DNA from: Clostridiales bacterium UBA4653
GTDB lineage: Bacteria; Bacillota; Clostridia; Oscillospirales; CAG-272
DNA: 22,172 bases
Direction: 5' to 3'
NCBI GenBank assembly: GCA_002405565.1
Contig: DHMB01000098.1
Coordinates: 1,039 to 23,210, forward strand
Of the stretch, positions 1 to 8,199 are shown in pieces (the stretch's first letter is position 1; every line of letters starts with the position of its first letter). The position numbers and the translations under genes are program-made. Below the pieces are notes generated by a model. The model was not told where the DNA came from and made no database searches. It saw only the letters and a program-made list of their open reading frames with translations.

Positions 1-1370
1 CGAACACCGGCGGCAAAACCGTCGCGCTGAAAACAATCGGTCTTTTCTCGCTGATGGCGGGTGCGGGACTTCATATCCCCGCGTCGCAGAGCTCAACGAT
101 GTGCGTCTTTTCCGATGTTCTCGCCGATATAGGCGATGAGCAGAGCATTGAGCAGTCGCTTTCGACCTTCTCTGCGCACATGGTGAACATTGTTGACATT
201 CTCTCAAAGATCAGCCCGAAAACGCTCGTGCTTCTGGACGAGCTGGGAGCGGGGACAGACCCTGTCGAAGGTGCGGCTCTCGCCGTTTCGATACTTGAAG
301 CCGTCAGGGAGAGCGGTGCGCTCTGCGCCGCAACGACGCATTATGCGGAGCTGAAATCCTTCGCCATTGAAACGGACGGCGTCTGCAACGCTTCATGCGA
401 ATTTGACGTGAAAACCCTCCGCCCGACGTATCGGCTGATAATCGGCGCGCCGGGACGGTCAAACGCTTTCGCAATCTCGGAGCGGTTGGGCATATCAAAG
501 AGCATTATCGACCGTGCTCAGCGATACGTTTCCGGCGAGGACAAGCGTTTTGAAAACGTAATCGAACAGCTTGAAAAAACAAGAATAGAAGCGGAAAAAG
601 CAAAGTCGGAAGCCGAAAAGCTCCTCGCCGAAGCAAAAAAAGAACGACTTGAAACAGCCGAGCAGACGGACGCTCTCCGTCGTCAGGCGGAAAAAGAGCT
701 TGAAAAAGCCCGCGCAACCGCCGTGCGCACCGTCGAAAGCGCAAAGGCTTCGAGCGCGTTCATATTCGAGCAGATGGATAAGGTTGCGAAGGCAAAGGAA
801 AAGCCCAATCTGCGCGAGGAAATGGACAAAGCGCGCGCAGAGATACGCAAAAAGCTGCGCGAAAACGAGGACACGCTCAACCCCGTCGTCGAAAGGACGG
901 CGGAAGGATATGTTCTCCCCCGCGACCCGGTTCCGGGAGACAAAGTCATAATAGTCAGCGTCGGGCAACACGGAGAAGTCGTTTCCGAGCCTGATACCGC
1001 AGGAAATATCGCTGTCAGAGTCGGCTCTGCGATAATGAAAACCAAAATCAAAAATCTTATGTTCGACGAGCGCGCCGAAAAGAAACCCAAGGGCGGAACA
1101 AAAGCCGCCGTCGGCACCTCCGCGACGTTCTCTCCGGAGATTGACCTTCGCGGAATGTACGGAGACGACGCCGAGCTTGCGCTTGACAAATATGTCGACG
1201 ATGCAAAGCGTGCGGGCGTGCACGAAATACGCATTATACACGGAAAGGGCACAGGAGCCCTCCGCAAAGCCGTTCAGGCATTTCTCCGCTCCGACAAGCG
1301 CATTGCGAATTTCCGCATTGGCAACTGGGGCGAGGGCGACACCGGCGTGACAATAGCAGAACTGAAATAA
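1..1370 (+). CDS. mutS2: MutS2 family protein (5'-truncated)
   Basis: C-terminal part of a MutS2 protein, a MutS-like ATPase with a C-terminal Smr domain. Family members act on branched DNA or, in some Firmicutes, on collided ribosomes. The reading frame is open from base 3 at the window edge, and the first residues NTGGKTVALKT are the tail of the Walker A loop, so the N-terminal clamp/lever region lies outside. Walker B is LVLLDELGAGTDP at about 225-263. A charged, Glu/Lys/Ala-rich helical stretch (about 530-880) is the usual MutS2 coiled coil. The Smr domain starts with IDLRG at 1140 and carries the HGKGTGALR signature near 1239. The stop is at 1368-1370 and a palindrome begins at the next base. 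Identity is certain at family level; the molecular role is known only from relatives. Confidence 0.95.
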   Translation, partial: NTGGKTVALKTIGLFSLMAGAGLHIPASQSSTMCVFSDVLADIGDEQSIEQSLSTFSAHMVNIVDILSKISPKTLVLLDELGAGTDPVEGAALAVSILEAVRESGALCAATTHYAELKSFAIETDGVCNASCEFDVKTLRPTYRLIIGAPGRSNAFAISERLGISKSIIDRAQRYVSGEDKRFENVIEQLEKTRIEAEKAKSEAEKLLAEAKKERLETAEQTDALRRQAEKELEKARATAVRTVESAKASSAFIFEQMDKVAKAKEKPNLREEMDKARAEIRKKLRENEDTLNPVVERTAEGYVLPRDPVPGDKVIIVSVGQHGEVVSEPDTAGNIAVRVGSAIMKTKIKNLMFDERAEKKPKGGTKAAVGTSATFSPEIDLRGMYGDDAELALDKYVDDAKRAGVHEIRIIHGKGTGALRKAVQAFLRSDKRIANFRIGNWGEGDTGVTIAELK

Positions 1371-1398
1371 CCTACTTTTCTTCGGGAAGAAAAGTAGG
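1371..1398. repeat. 13-bp palindrome abutting the mutS2 stop
   Basis: CCTACTTTTCTTC (1371-1383) and GAAGAAAAGTAGG (1386-1398) are perfect inverted complements separated by two bases. The palindrome starts directly after the mutS2 stop codon. A near-identical one (20000-20027) starts directly after the DAHP synthase stop. No T-run follows, so it is not a standard intrinsic terminator. It could be a transcript-end stabiliser or the edge of a repeat element. Confidence 0.75.
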
Positions 1399-1897
1399 CA
1401 AAAGAAGCTTCAGTTATCGGGAATGATATGCAGATTTTTTGATAACTACAAAAACAGTGCCTGCAAAAAAGCAAAAGCGGCTTCAACAATCGGAGACGAT
1501 ATGCAAAGTTTTTAATGCCTGCGCAGACGCAAATGTGTCAAAAACCACAATCACTGTTCATTTCCGAGAAGAAAAGCAGGCAAAAGAAGCTTCAATAATT
1601 GTTTTGTGCGTTCCTTTTTTCGGCCTCTCCCGACGAGGGAGGTGGCGCACGAAGTGCGTCGGAGAGGGATATGCAAATGCGCAAGCGTTTGCAGGCGTCG
1701 CCGAGACGGGAGTGGGCGGAAATACGCAAAGGGAGCGTAAAACCCTCTCACCCGACTCAGTCGGGAGCTCTCCCTGCAGGAGAGCCTTAAAAAACGAATC
1801 CTTACCCGGCATATCCACCAGTCTCGGCGACGCCTGCGCCCGCACATCCAAACAACAAAAAATTTCAGCGAGAATAAACATACGAAAGGAAAAACCT
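1371..1897. repeat. Gene-free composite repeat region before rhaB
   Basis: This 527-base gap holds no convincing gene. It carries three related units containing GCAAAAGAAGCTTCA or degenerate forms of it (about 1394-1430, 1471-1520 and 1576-1612). A palindromic block follows at about 1620-1795: CCTCTCC-C-GACG pairs with CGTCGGAGAGG, GCGCAC-GAA-GTGCGT sits inside, then CCCGACT-C-AGTCGGG and GCTCTCC-CTGCA-GGAGAGC. The same order (AAAAGAAGCTTCA unit, short T-run, CCT-rich palindrome block) recurs at about 20347-20540, which indicates a dispersed repeat family. An in-frame upstream extension of rhaB runs through this region but looks like translated repeat. I see no clear promoter for rhaB here. 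Confidence 0.75.
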
Positions 1898-3376
1898 ATG
1901 AAAAAACTCAAAATGCTTGCCATAGACCTCGGCGCTTCGAGCGGGCGAGGTATAGTCGGCTCTTTTGACGGAGAAAAAATCGAGCTTCGCGAAAATCACC
2001 GTTTTTCGAACGACCCCGTCATAAACGCCGGAATGTTCAACTGGGACATTCTCCGCATTTTCTTTGAAATAAAAGAATCCATGCGTCAGTGCGCCCTTTC
2101 GGACGACAAGGATATTGCCTCTATGGGCATTGATACCTGGGGAGTCGACTTCGGTCTGCTCGATTCAAAGGGTCATCTTCTCGGCAACCCCACTCATTAC
2201 AGAGACGAGCGCAACCTCGGCATGGCTGAATATTCATATAAGTTCGTCCCGCGCGATGAGCTCTATGCGAGAACAGGCATACAGACGATTGATTTCAACA
2301 GTCTTTTCCAGCTTCTCGCAATCAAAAAAGATACTCCGGAGCTCCTTTCAATCGCAAAGGATATGCTCTTCATCCCCGATCTGCTCAACTATTTCCTCAC
2401 GGGAAACAAGCAGACGGAATATACAATAGCGTCAACCGGTCAGCTTCTTGACGCCGGCGCGCGCGACTGGGCATGGGATCTGATAAAGCGTTACGGCTTG
2501 CCGGAAAACATCTTCCGCAACGTCGTTATGCCCGGCACGCCCTGCGGCTCGCTCCTTTCTCAGGTTAAAGAAGAAGTCGGCGGAATCGACCCGAAGGTCA
2601 TCTCCGTTGCGGCGCACGATACGGGCTCTGCCGTCGTTGCGGTTCCCGCAAAGGGCGAAAAATTCATCTTCATAAGCTCGGGAACGTGGTCTATTATGGG
2701 TACGGAAACAAAGCAGCCCGTAATCAGCGAAAAATCAAACGAATACAACTTTACAAACGAGGGCGGCTACGGCGGCACAATCCGTTTCTCAAAGAACATA
2801 ACGGGTCTCTGGCTTGAACAGGAATCCCGCCGTCAATGGGCAAGAGAGGGCAAAAAATACAGCTATGACGAGCTCTCCGATATGGCTCTTTCCGCAAAGC
2901 CTCTCCGCTTCCTCGTCAACCCCGACGAGCCTGTGCTCGGCGTTCCCGGAAACATTCCGCAGAGAATCAGAGAATATTGCCAGAAGACCGGTCAGGGCAC
3001 GCCCGAGACTATGGGCGAGATCGTCCGTTGCATATTTGACAGTATCGCCCTGCGCTATCGCTGGGTCATTGACAGAATCGACGAGATGTGCGGCGAGAAG
3101 CTCCCCGCAATAAACATCGTCGGCGGCGGAACGAAAGAGAAAATGCTCTCAAAATTTGCGGCGACGGCTTGCAAGCGCCCCGTTTATACGGGCCCTGTCG
3201 AAGCGACGGCAATGGGCAACATTGCGGCACAGGCTATCGCCATGGGTGAGCTGCGCGACCTTTCCGAGGCGAGAGAGGTTATCGCCCGCTCAACAGAAAT
3301 GGGCGAATATTATCCCATCGCGGCAGAAGAAGCAATGTGGGACGAGGCTTACGAGCGCTTCTGCAAACTTGTTTGA
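1898..3376 (+). CDS. rhaB: L-rhamnulokinase
   Basis: Phosphorylates L-rhamnulose to L-rhamnulose-1-phosphate in cytoplasmic rhamnose catabolism. It is a FGGY/ASKHA sugar kinase of 492 residues, close to the usual length of about 490. The N-terminal phosphate loop reads AIDLGASSGRG (residues 8-18), IDTWGVDFGLLD is at 78-89, AAHDTGSAV supplies the typical catalytic Asp region, and GGGTKEKMLSKFAA near the C terminus is the adenosine motif. The ATG at 1898 is chosen because GAAAGGA lies just upstream and the conserved kinase N terminus starts there; the frame is open further upstream but only through repeat DNA. rhaA follows after 27 bases, which supports the rhamnose assignment over another FGGY kinase. 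Confidence 0.93.
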   Translation: MKKLKMLAIDLGASSGRGIVGSFDGEKIELRENHRFSNDPVINAGMFNWDILRIFFEIKESMRQCALSDDKDIASMGIDTWGVDFGLLDSKGHLLGNPTHYRDERNLGMAEYSYKFVPRDELYARTGIQTIDFNSLFQLLAIKKDTPELLSIAKDMLFIPDLLNYFLTGNKQTEYTIASTGQLLDAGARDWAWDLIKRYGLPENIFRNVVMPGTPCGSLLSQVKEEVGGIDPKVISVAAHDTGSAVVAVPAKGEKFIFISSGTWSIMGTETKQPVISEKSNEYNFTNEGGYGGTIRFSKNITGLWLEQESRRQWAREGKKYSYDELSDMALSAKPLRFLVNPDEPVLGVPGNIPQRIREYCQKTGQGTPETMGEIVRCIFDSIALRYRWVIDRIDEMCGEKLPAINIVGGGTKEKMLSKFAATACKRPVYTGPVEATAMGNIAAQAIAMGELRDLSEAREVIARSTEMGEYYPIAAEEAMWDEAYERFCKLV

Positions 3377-3403
3377 AAATAAAATCCGAAAAGGAGAAGA
3401 TAT

Positions 3404-4658
3404 ATGGCAAATACGGCATACGAGCTTGCGAAAGCTCAATACGCACAGGTAGGCGTCGACACCGAGGCGGCTATCGAAAAACTGAAAAACATCCCCGTTT
3501 CCCTGCACTGCTGGCAGGGCGACGACGTCACCGGCTTTGACCACGACGGCCCGCTCACAGGCGGCATTCAGACGACGGGAAACTATCCCGGCAAGGCAAG
3601 AACTCCTAAGCAGCTTATGGCTGATATGGACAAGGCAATGTCGCTCTGTCCCGGAAAGAAAAAGCTCAATCTTCACGCATGCTATGCAATCTTTGAGCCG
3701 GGAGAATTTGTTGACAGAGACAAAATCGAGCCGAAGCATTTCAAAAAATGGGTCGACTTTGCAAAGGAAAGAGGTATGGGAATCGACTTCAACCCCACCT
3801 TCTTCTCTCATCCGATGGCAAAGAACGGGCTGACGCTCACAAGTCCGGACGAGGAAGTCAGAAAGTTCTGGGTTGAGCACGGCAAAGCCTGCATAAGAAT
3901 TTCGGAATATTTCGCAAAGGAAACGGGCGTTCCCTGCGTTATGAACATATGGATCGGGCGACGGCTTCAAGGACGTTCCCGCGGACAGAATGGGCCCGAG
4001 AATGAGATATAAACAGTCGATCGAAGAAATCCTCTCCGAGCCGTTTGATAAAAACCTCGTTAAACCCTGCGTTGAATCAAAGGTATTCGGCATAGGCGTT
4101 GAAGCGTATACGGCGGGCTCTGCCGAGTTTACTCTTTCTTTCGCCGCCATGCACGACGGTTGCCTGCCCCTTATGGACAACGGTCACTATCATCCGACGG
4201 AAGTCGTTTCCGACAAAATTCCCGCCCTGCTCTGCTTCTTCCCGGAGATTGCTCTCCATATCACAAGAGGCATCCGCTGGGACTCCGACCACGTTCTCAC
4301 CTTTGACGACGAGACGAAGGAAATGGCAAAGGAGATCGTCCGTTGCGACGCTCTGGACAGAGTTTATATGGCGCTCGACTATTTTGACGCAAGCATAAAC
4401 CGCGTTTCCGCCTGGGTTGTCGGCTTCCGCAGCTGGCAGAAGGCACTCCTTTCCGCTCTCTGCACTCCGCACGCGACCCTCAAAGCTCTTCAGGACGAAT
4501 GTCGCTTCACGGAGCTTATGGTTATGCACGAGGAGCTGAAAACCTTCCCCTTCGGCGCAGTATGGGACGAATATTGCGAAAGATGCGGTCTGCCCAAGGG
4601 CGCAAAGTGGTTTGAAGAGATAGAAAAATACGAAAAAGAAGTATTGTCGAAGAGATAA
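3404..4658 (+). pseudogene. rhaA: L-rhamnose isomerase, interrupted by a +1 frameshift
   Basis: Converts L-rhamnose to L-rhamnulose. A GGAG site at 3393-3396 serves the ATG at 3404. The first frame gives RhaA residues as far as NIWIG (HCWQGDDV, IDFNPTFFSHP and similar) and then turns to nonsense, stopping at 4010-4012. The normal protein resumes in another frame with DRMGPRMRYKQS and runs intact to 4656-4658. Removing one G from GGG at 3956-3958 restores the expected NIWIGDGFKDVPADRMGPR join and gives about 417 residues, against 419 for E. coli RhaA. Both halves look well conserved, so the break is either very recent or a base-calling or assembly error. It sits between rhaB and a CapA-like gene in an otherwise intact cluster. 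Confidence 0.9.
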
Positions 4659-4669
4659 TGCGCAAAATA

Positions 4670-4700
4670 TCCGTAAATAACTTGTAAGGATATTTACGGA
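4670..4700 (+). promoter_or_regulatory. Hairpin presenting the ribosome-binding site of the CapA-like gene
   Basis: TCCGTAAATA (4670-4679) and TATTTACGGA (4691-4700) form a perfect 10-bp inverted repeat. The 11-base loop holds the Shine-Dalgarno sequence AAGGA (4686-4690). The TTG start lies two bases beyond the stem. No T-run follows, so termination is unlikely. Control of translation or of mRNA stability is an inference. Confidence 0.5.
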
Positions 4701-4701
4701 A

Positions 4702-5811
4702 TTGAAAAAAATTATTGCTCTCCTGCTCCTGCTTGCGCTCGGGCTTCCGCCGCAGGCGGGAGCGGGGGAAACAGTCGTAACAATCGCCGCCGCAGGCGAC
4801 AACCTCATTCATTCAAGCATTTTCCGTGACGCAAAAACGGACTCCGGCTATGATTTTTCCCCGATATACGGAAAAGTCTCGCAGATAATTTCCTCTGCCG
4901 ACGTCGCATATATAAATCAGGAAACGCCCCTCGGAACGAGCGGCTTTTCTGGCTATCCCCATTTCTGCACGCCCTGCGAAATTGCGGACAACCTCGTTTC
5001 CGTCGGCTTTGACGTCATCGGCATTGCAAACAATCATATGCTTGACAGAGGTGACGACGGTCTGCGGTTTACAAGGGACTATATCGCCGGAAGGGCTGAA
5101 GCCGTCATAGGCTATGACAGGGACAGCATTGCCGTAATTGAGAGAAAAGGTGTAAAGCTCGCCTTTGTGCAGATGACCTATTCAACCAACTGCGACGGGC
5201 AGAGCGATATTCCGCGCCTGTCGTTTTCCCTCTGCGAAAAGCTGATAAAAAGGGCAAAGGAAAAGGCGGACGCCGTCATCGTCTGCGTTCATTTCGGGGA
5301 CGAATTCGATTCAGGCAAAGCAATGAGCGTTTTTCCGACGAGCGAAAAGCAGGAGGAATACGCACGGTACATTGCAGACTGCGGAGCGGACGTCATCATC
5401 GGCACGCACCCGCACGTTCTGCAAAGAACGGAATGGATTGAAAGAAGCGACGGAGGGCGGACGCTCTGCGTTTATTCGCTCGGAAATTTCCTTTCAAACA
5501 TGCGCTACGGAGCGCAGATGCTCGGCGGAATACTGACGGCGGAGATAGTCAAAGGAAAGGGCGGGGTCACCGTCCGCAATCCGAAAATCATCCCGACGGT
5601 CTGCCATTTCAACGGTATGCACAAGGGCTATACGATATATCAGCTCTGCGAATATTCGGACGAGCTATGCGCCGTTCACGGGACGGGAGACGAAAAGAAC
5701 GAGCGGCAGTTTTCAATGGCAACGCTCAAAGATTACTACGAAAGCAATGTCGCGCCGGAATTCCGGTGTGACAAATATATAAAGGAAGAAGATAAAAATG
5801 ATAAATCTTGA
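4702..5811 (+). CDS. Secreted CapA/PGA_cap-family metallophosphatase-like protein
   Basis: A 369-residue protein of the CapA (poly-gamma-glutamate/capsule) metallophosphatase-like family. The N terminus is a signal peptide: basic KK, a Leu-rich core and a small-residue region ending near AGAGE (residue 23). There is no lipobox Cys and no further obvious membrane segment, so it is probably exported. The metal-site motifs are present in order: GDN at 32-34, IANNH at 108-112, VHFGDEF at 196-202 and GTHPH at 234-238. It starts with TTG at 4702; no in-frame ATG would keep the signal peptide. The SIS gene overlaps its end by 14 bases, so the two are probably co-transcribed and coupled. Its substrate is unknown, and its place inside a rhamnose cluster is odd. 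A direct role in polyglutamate synthesis is not supported because no capB/capC is nearby. Confidence 0.85.
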   Translation: MKKIIALLLLLALGLPPQAGAGETVVTIAAAGDNLIHSSIFRDAKTDSGYDFSPIYGKVSQIISSADVAYINQETPLGTSGFSGYPHFCTPCEIADNLVSVGFDVIGIANNHMLDRGDDGLRFTRDYIAGRAEAVIGYDRDSIAVIERKGVKLAFVQMTYSTNCDGQSDIPRLSFSLCEKLIKRAKEKADAVIVCVHFGDEFDSGKAMSVFPTSEKQEEYARYIADCGADVIIGTHPHVLQRTEWIERSDGGRTLCVYSLGNFLSNMRYGAQMLGGILTAEIVKGKGGVTVRNPKIIPTVCHFNGMHKGYTIYQLCEYSDELCAVHGTGDEKNERQFSMATLKDYYESNVAPEFRCDKYIKEEDKNDKS

Positions 5812-6844
5812 AAAAGAAATACGCCAGCAGCCCGAGGTTCTTGCGGGCGTCGGCGCGGCAAATGCAGAGAAGATAAAAGCTCTCGTTGCCGAGGCGAAAA
5901 AAAGAGGAATCAGAAACGTGACGATCGCCGCAAGAGGCACTTCGGATCACGCCGCAATCTACGGACAGTATCTGCTTGCGATAGCGGCGGGTATTCCCTG
6001 CGGTCTCGCAACTCCCTCCGCCGTATCGAGATACGGAGCGGATATCGATTATTCCGGTCATCTTGTCATCGGAGTTTCGCAGTCCGGTATGGCGGAGGAC
6101 GTGTTCCTTGTCATCGAGGACGCAAAGAGACACGGCGCGCTGACGGCGTCTGTCACAAACAACGAAGGCTCTCCCCTTGCAAAGGCTGTTGACTTTTCGC
6201 TCTTCTGCAATGCAGGCCCCGAAACAAGCATTGCGGCAACGAAAACGTTTACCTCGCAGCTTTACATAATGGCGGTGCTTGCGGCTGAATGGGGCGGCGA
6301 CGAGTCGCTTGAAAAAGCCCTCGGAACGCTTCCGGAAATTACGGAAAAGGTGCTCTCCGATATGCCCGCCGCGCTTGAACCGATCGCAGAAAAATACAAG
6401 GATCTTTCGGCTGCCTCGATACTCGGCAGAGGTCTGCTTTACCCCATCGCGCTCGAAGGCGCACTGAAAATTCTTGAAACAAACAAGATAAAAATGCGCG
6501 GATATGCCGTTTCGGACTTCCATCACGGCCCGAAGGCGCAGATCGGCAAAGGCGACCTTGCAATCATCCTCGCCTGCGACGGCAAAACGTATGACGATGA
6601 AAAAGAGATCTGCCGCGAGTTGCTTTCCGTCGGCGGAGAGGTTATCGTCATAACGGACAAAAAGGACGACTTCGGCGGAGCCACAGTGCTCACAGTTCCC
6701 TCATCCGATTATAAATATCCGGACGCTGTGACAGCCTTCTGCTGTGCAATAACGCTTCAGCTTCTTGCCCTGAAGCTCACCGAGGTGCGCGGTATCGACC
6801 CCGACGCTTCCGAAGTGCTCAAAAAAGTTACCGTAACGGTTTAA
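5798..6844 (+). CDS. Two-SIS-domain sugar-phosphate isomerase/deaminase (GlmS C-half-like)
   Basis: A 348-residue protein matching the isomerase half of glucosamine-6-phosphate synthase without the glutaminase domain. Family members are ketose/aldose phosphoamino-sugar deaminases or isomerases (NagB-II, AgaS, FrlB types). The first SIS domain has AARGTSDHAA (44-53) and SQSGMAED (94-101). The second has LEGALKILE (219-227) and SDFHHGPKAQ (239-248), where the ELKHGP motif of GlmS reads DFHHGP, an Asp in place of the catalytic Glu. The C-terminal DPDASEVLKKVTVTV is typical. AAAGGAAG lies nine bases before ATG 5798, inside the end of the CapA-like gene. The exact substrate cannot be read from the sequence; the neighbours suggest a sugar released together with rhamnose. 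Confidence 0.85.
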   Translation: MINLEKEIRQQPEVLAGVGAANAEKIKALVAEAKKRGIRNVTIAARGTSDHAAIYGQYLLAIAAGIPCGLATPSAVSRYGADIDYSGHLVIGVSQSGMAEDVFLVIEDAKRHGALTASVTNNEGSPLAKAVDFSLFCNAGPETSIAATKTFTSQLYIMAVLAAEWGGDESLEKALGTLPEITEKVLSDMPAALEPIAEKYKDLSAASILGRGLLYPIALEGALKILETNKIKMRGYAVSDFHHGPKAQIGKGDLAIILACDGKTYDDEKEICRELLSVGGEVIVITDKKDDFGGATVLTVPSSDYKYPDAVTAFCCAITLQLLALKLTEVRGIDPDASEVLKKVTVTV

Positions 6845-6867
6845 TTTTAACCAAAGGAGATATAAAA

Positions 6868-8163
6868 ATGAACTTCTCAATGCTTCATCCCGCCGATCAG
6901 ATCGTCATGATTATGAACCGCCTTTATTACTACGGCATGACGACGACGACAGGCGGCAACCTTTCAATCAAGGATTCGGACGGCGTCGTCTGGATAAGCC
7001 CCTCGGGTATCGACAAGGGTAACCTCCGTCGCGAGGACATCATGCAGATACGTCCGGACGGGACAATCATCGGTATTCACCGCCCTTCCGTTGAGTATCC
7101 TTTCCATCTTGCAATCTATAAGAAACGCCCCGACCTCGGCGCCGTGCTTCACGCTCATCCACCGGCTCTCGTTGCATTCAGCATTGCAAGAGAAATCCCC
7201 GATACTTCGATCATCCCCGACGCACGCTTCCTCTGCGGAAACATAACAATGGCGCCTTATGCCCTCCCCGGCAGCAGCAAGCTCGGAGACAACATCTCCG
7301 CGGAATTTGAAAAGGGCATAAACACGGTTATGCTCGAAAATCACGGCGTTGTTATCGGTGCGCACGACCTCTTCTCCGCTTTTATGAACTTCGAAACTCT
7401 TGACTACTGCGCAAGAGTCCAGATAAACGCGTCAACCCTCGGCGGCGAGATGCACACTCTCTCCGAAAGACATATGAACCTTTACAAGATGAAGACCCAG
7501 CCCGTGCTTGACACCTTCCGTCCGACGGAACATTCAAGCGAGGAGCTTCAGATCCGCCGCGATATGTGCGACCTTATTCACCGCGCATACGGCAACCAGC
7601 TCTTCACAAGCGGTCAGGGCACGTTCTCCTGCAAGCTCTCCGACGGCTCGATAATCATCACGCCCTATGCGAAGGACAGAAAATATCTTGAGCCCGAGGA
7701 TCTCGTTCTCATAAACAAGGAGGGTCAGTGCGAGGCTGGCAAGACGCCATCCCGCTCGATCCTGCTTCACGAGAAGATTTACAAGAACGACCCCGCGATA
7801 AAGACAGTTATTATGGCGCACCCGCCGTATATTATGGGCTTTGCCGTAACGGACGCCGAGTTTGACGCGCGTCTCATTCCGGAAAGCTATATCGCTCTCA
7901 AGACCGTCCGCAAATATCCTTTCGGTTCTTCCTTTATGCAGCCCGACCTTCTGGCGAAGGAAATCTCGATAAAGAATCCCGTCGTCATAATAGAAAACGA
8001 CTGCATCATCGCCGCAGGCACAAGCCTTCTCAACGCCTTTGACCGCCTTGAAGTTATGGAATACAGCGCAAAGTCGCTCGTTGAGGTTGCCGCGATCGGC
8101 GGAAAGATCGTCAAGATCAGCGATGACGAGGTAAAGGAAATAGAAGTTGCATTCAATCTTTGA
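6868..8163 (+). CDS. Tandem class II aldolase/adducin-domain protein (candidate rhamnulose-1-phosphate aldolase)
   Basis: A 431-residue protein with two class II aldolase domains, against one (about 215-275 residues) in FucA or RhaD. Domain 1 (about 1-205) keeps the TTGGNLS and SPSGID phosphate-binding motifs, catalytic Glu76 in EYPFH, and metal ligands His95 and His97 (HAHPP) and His159 (ENHG). Domain 2 (about 225-431) aligns throughout, but the equivalents are Ser297, Met316, His318 and Asp378, so the catalytic Glu and two of three metal ligands are lost. AAAGGAG (6853-6859) is eight bases before the ATG. With rhaB and rhaA upstream, the likely reaction is cleavage of L-rhamnulose-1-phosphate to dihydroxyacetone phosphate and L-lactaldehyde. 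L-fuculose-1-phosphate remains possible. Confidence 0.85.
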   Translation: MNFSMLHPADQIVMIMNRLYYYGMTTTTGGNLSIKDSDGVVWISPSGIDKGNLRREDIMQIRPDGTIIGIHRPSVEYPFHLAIYKKRPDLGAVLHAHPPALVAFSIAREIPDTSIIPDARFLCGNITMAPYALPGSSKLGDNISAEFEKGINTVMLENHGVVIGAHDLFSAFMNFETLDYCARVQINASTLGGEMHTLSERHMNLYKMKTQPVLDTFRPTEHSSEELQIRRDMCDLIHRAYGNQLFTSGQGTFSCKLSDGSIIITPYAKDRKYLEPEDLVLINKEGQCEAGKTPSRSILLHEKIYKNDPAIKTVIMAHPPYIMGFAVTDAEFDARLIPESYIALKTVRKYPFGSSFMQPDLLAKEISIKNPVVIIENDCIIAAGTSLLNAFDRLEVMEYSAKSLVEVAAIGGKIVKISDDEVKEIEVAFNL

Positions 8164-8199
8164 TAAACGCGAAAGACTCATAACGGAGGGAATTGAACA

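Noticed and set aside
1371..1398. Palindrome after mutS2 as an intrinsic terminator
   Set aside because: The stem is followed by CAAAAGAAG instead of a T-run, and the same holds for the copy at 20000-20027.
1439..1897. N-terminal extension of rhaB by 153 residues
   Set aside because: The extension is translated repeat DNA without family similarity. The ATG at 1898 has a ribosome-binding site and begins the conserved kinase N terminus.
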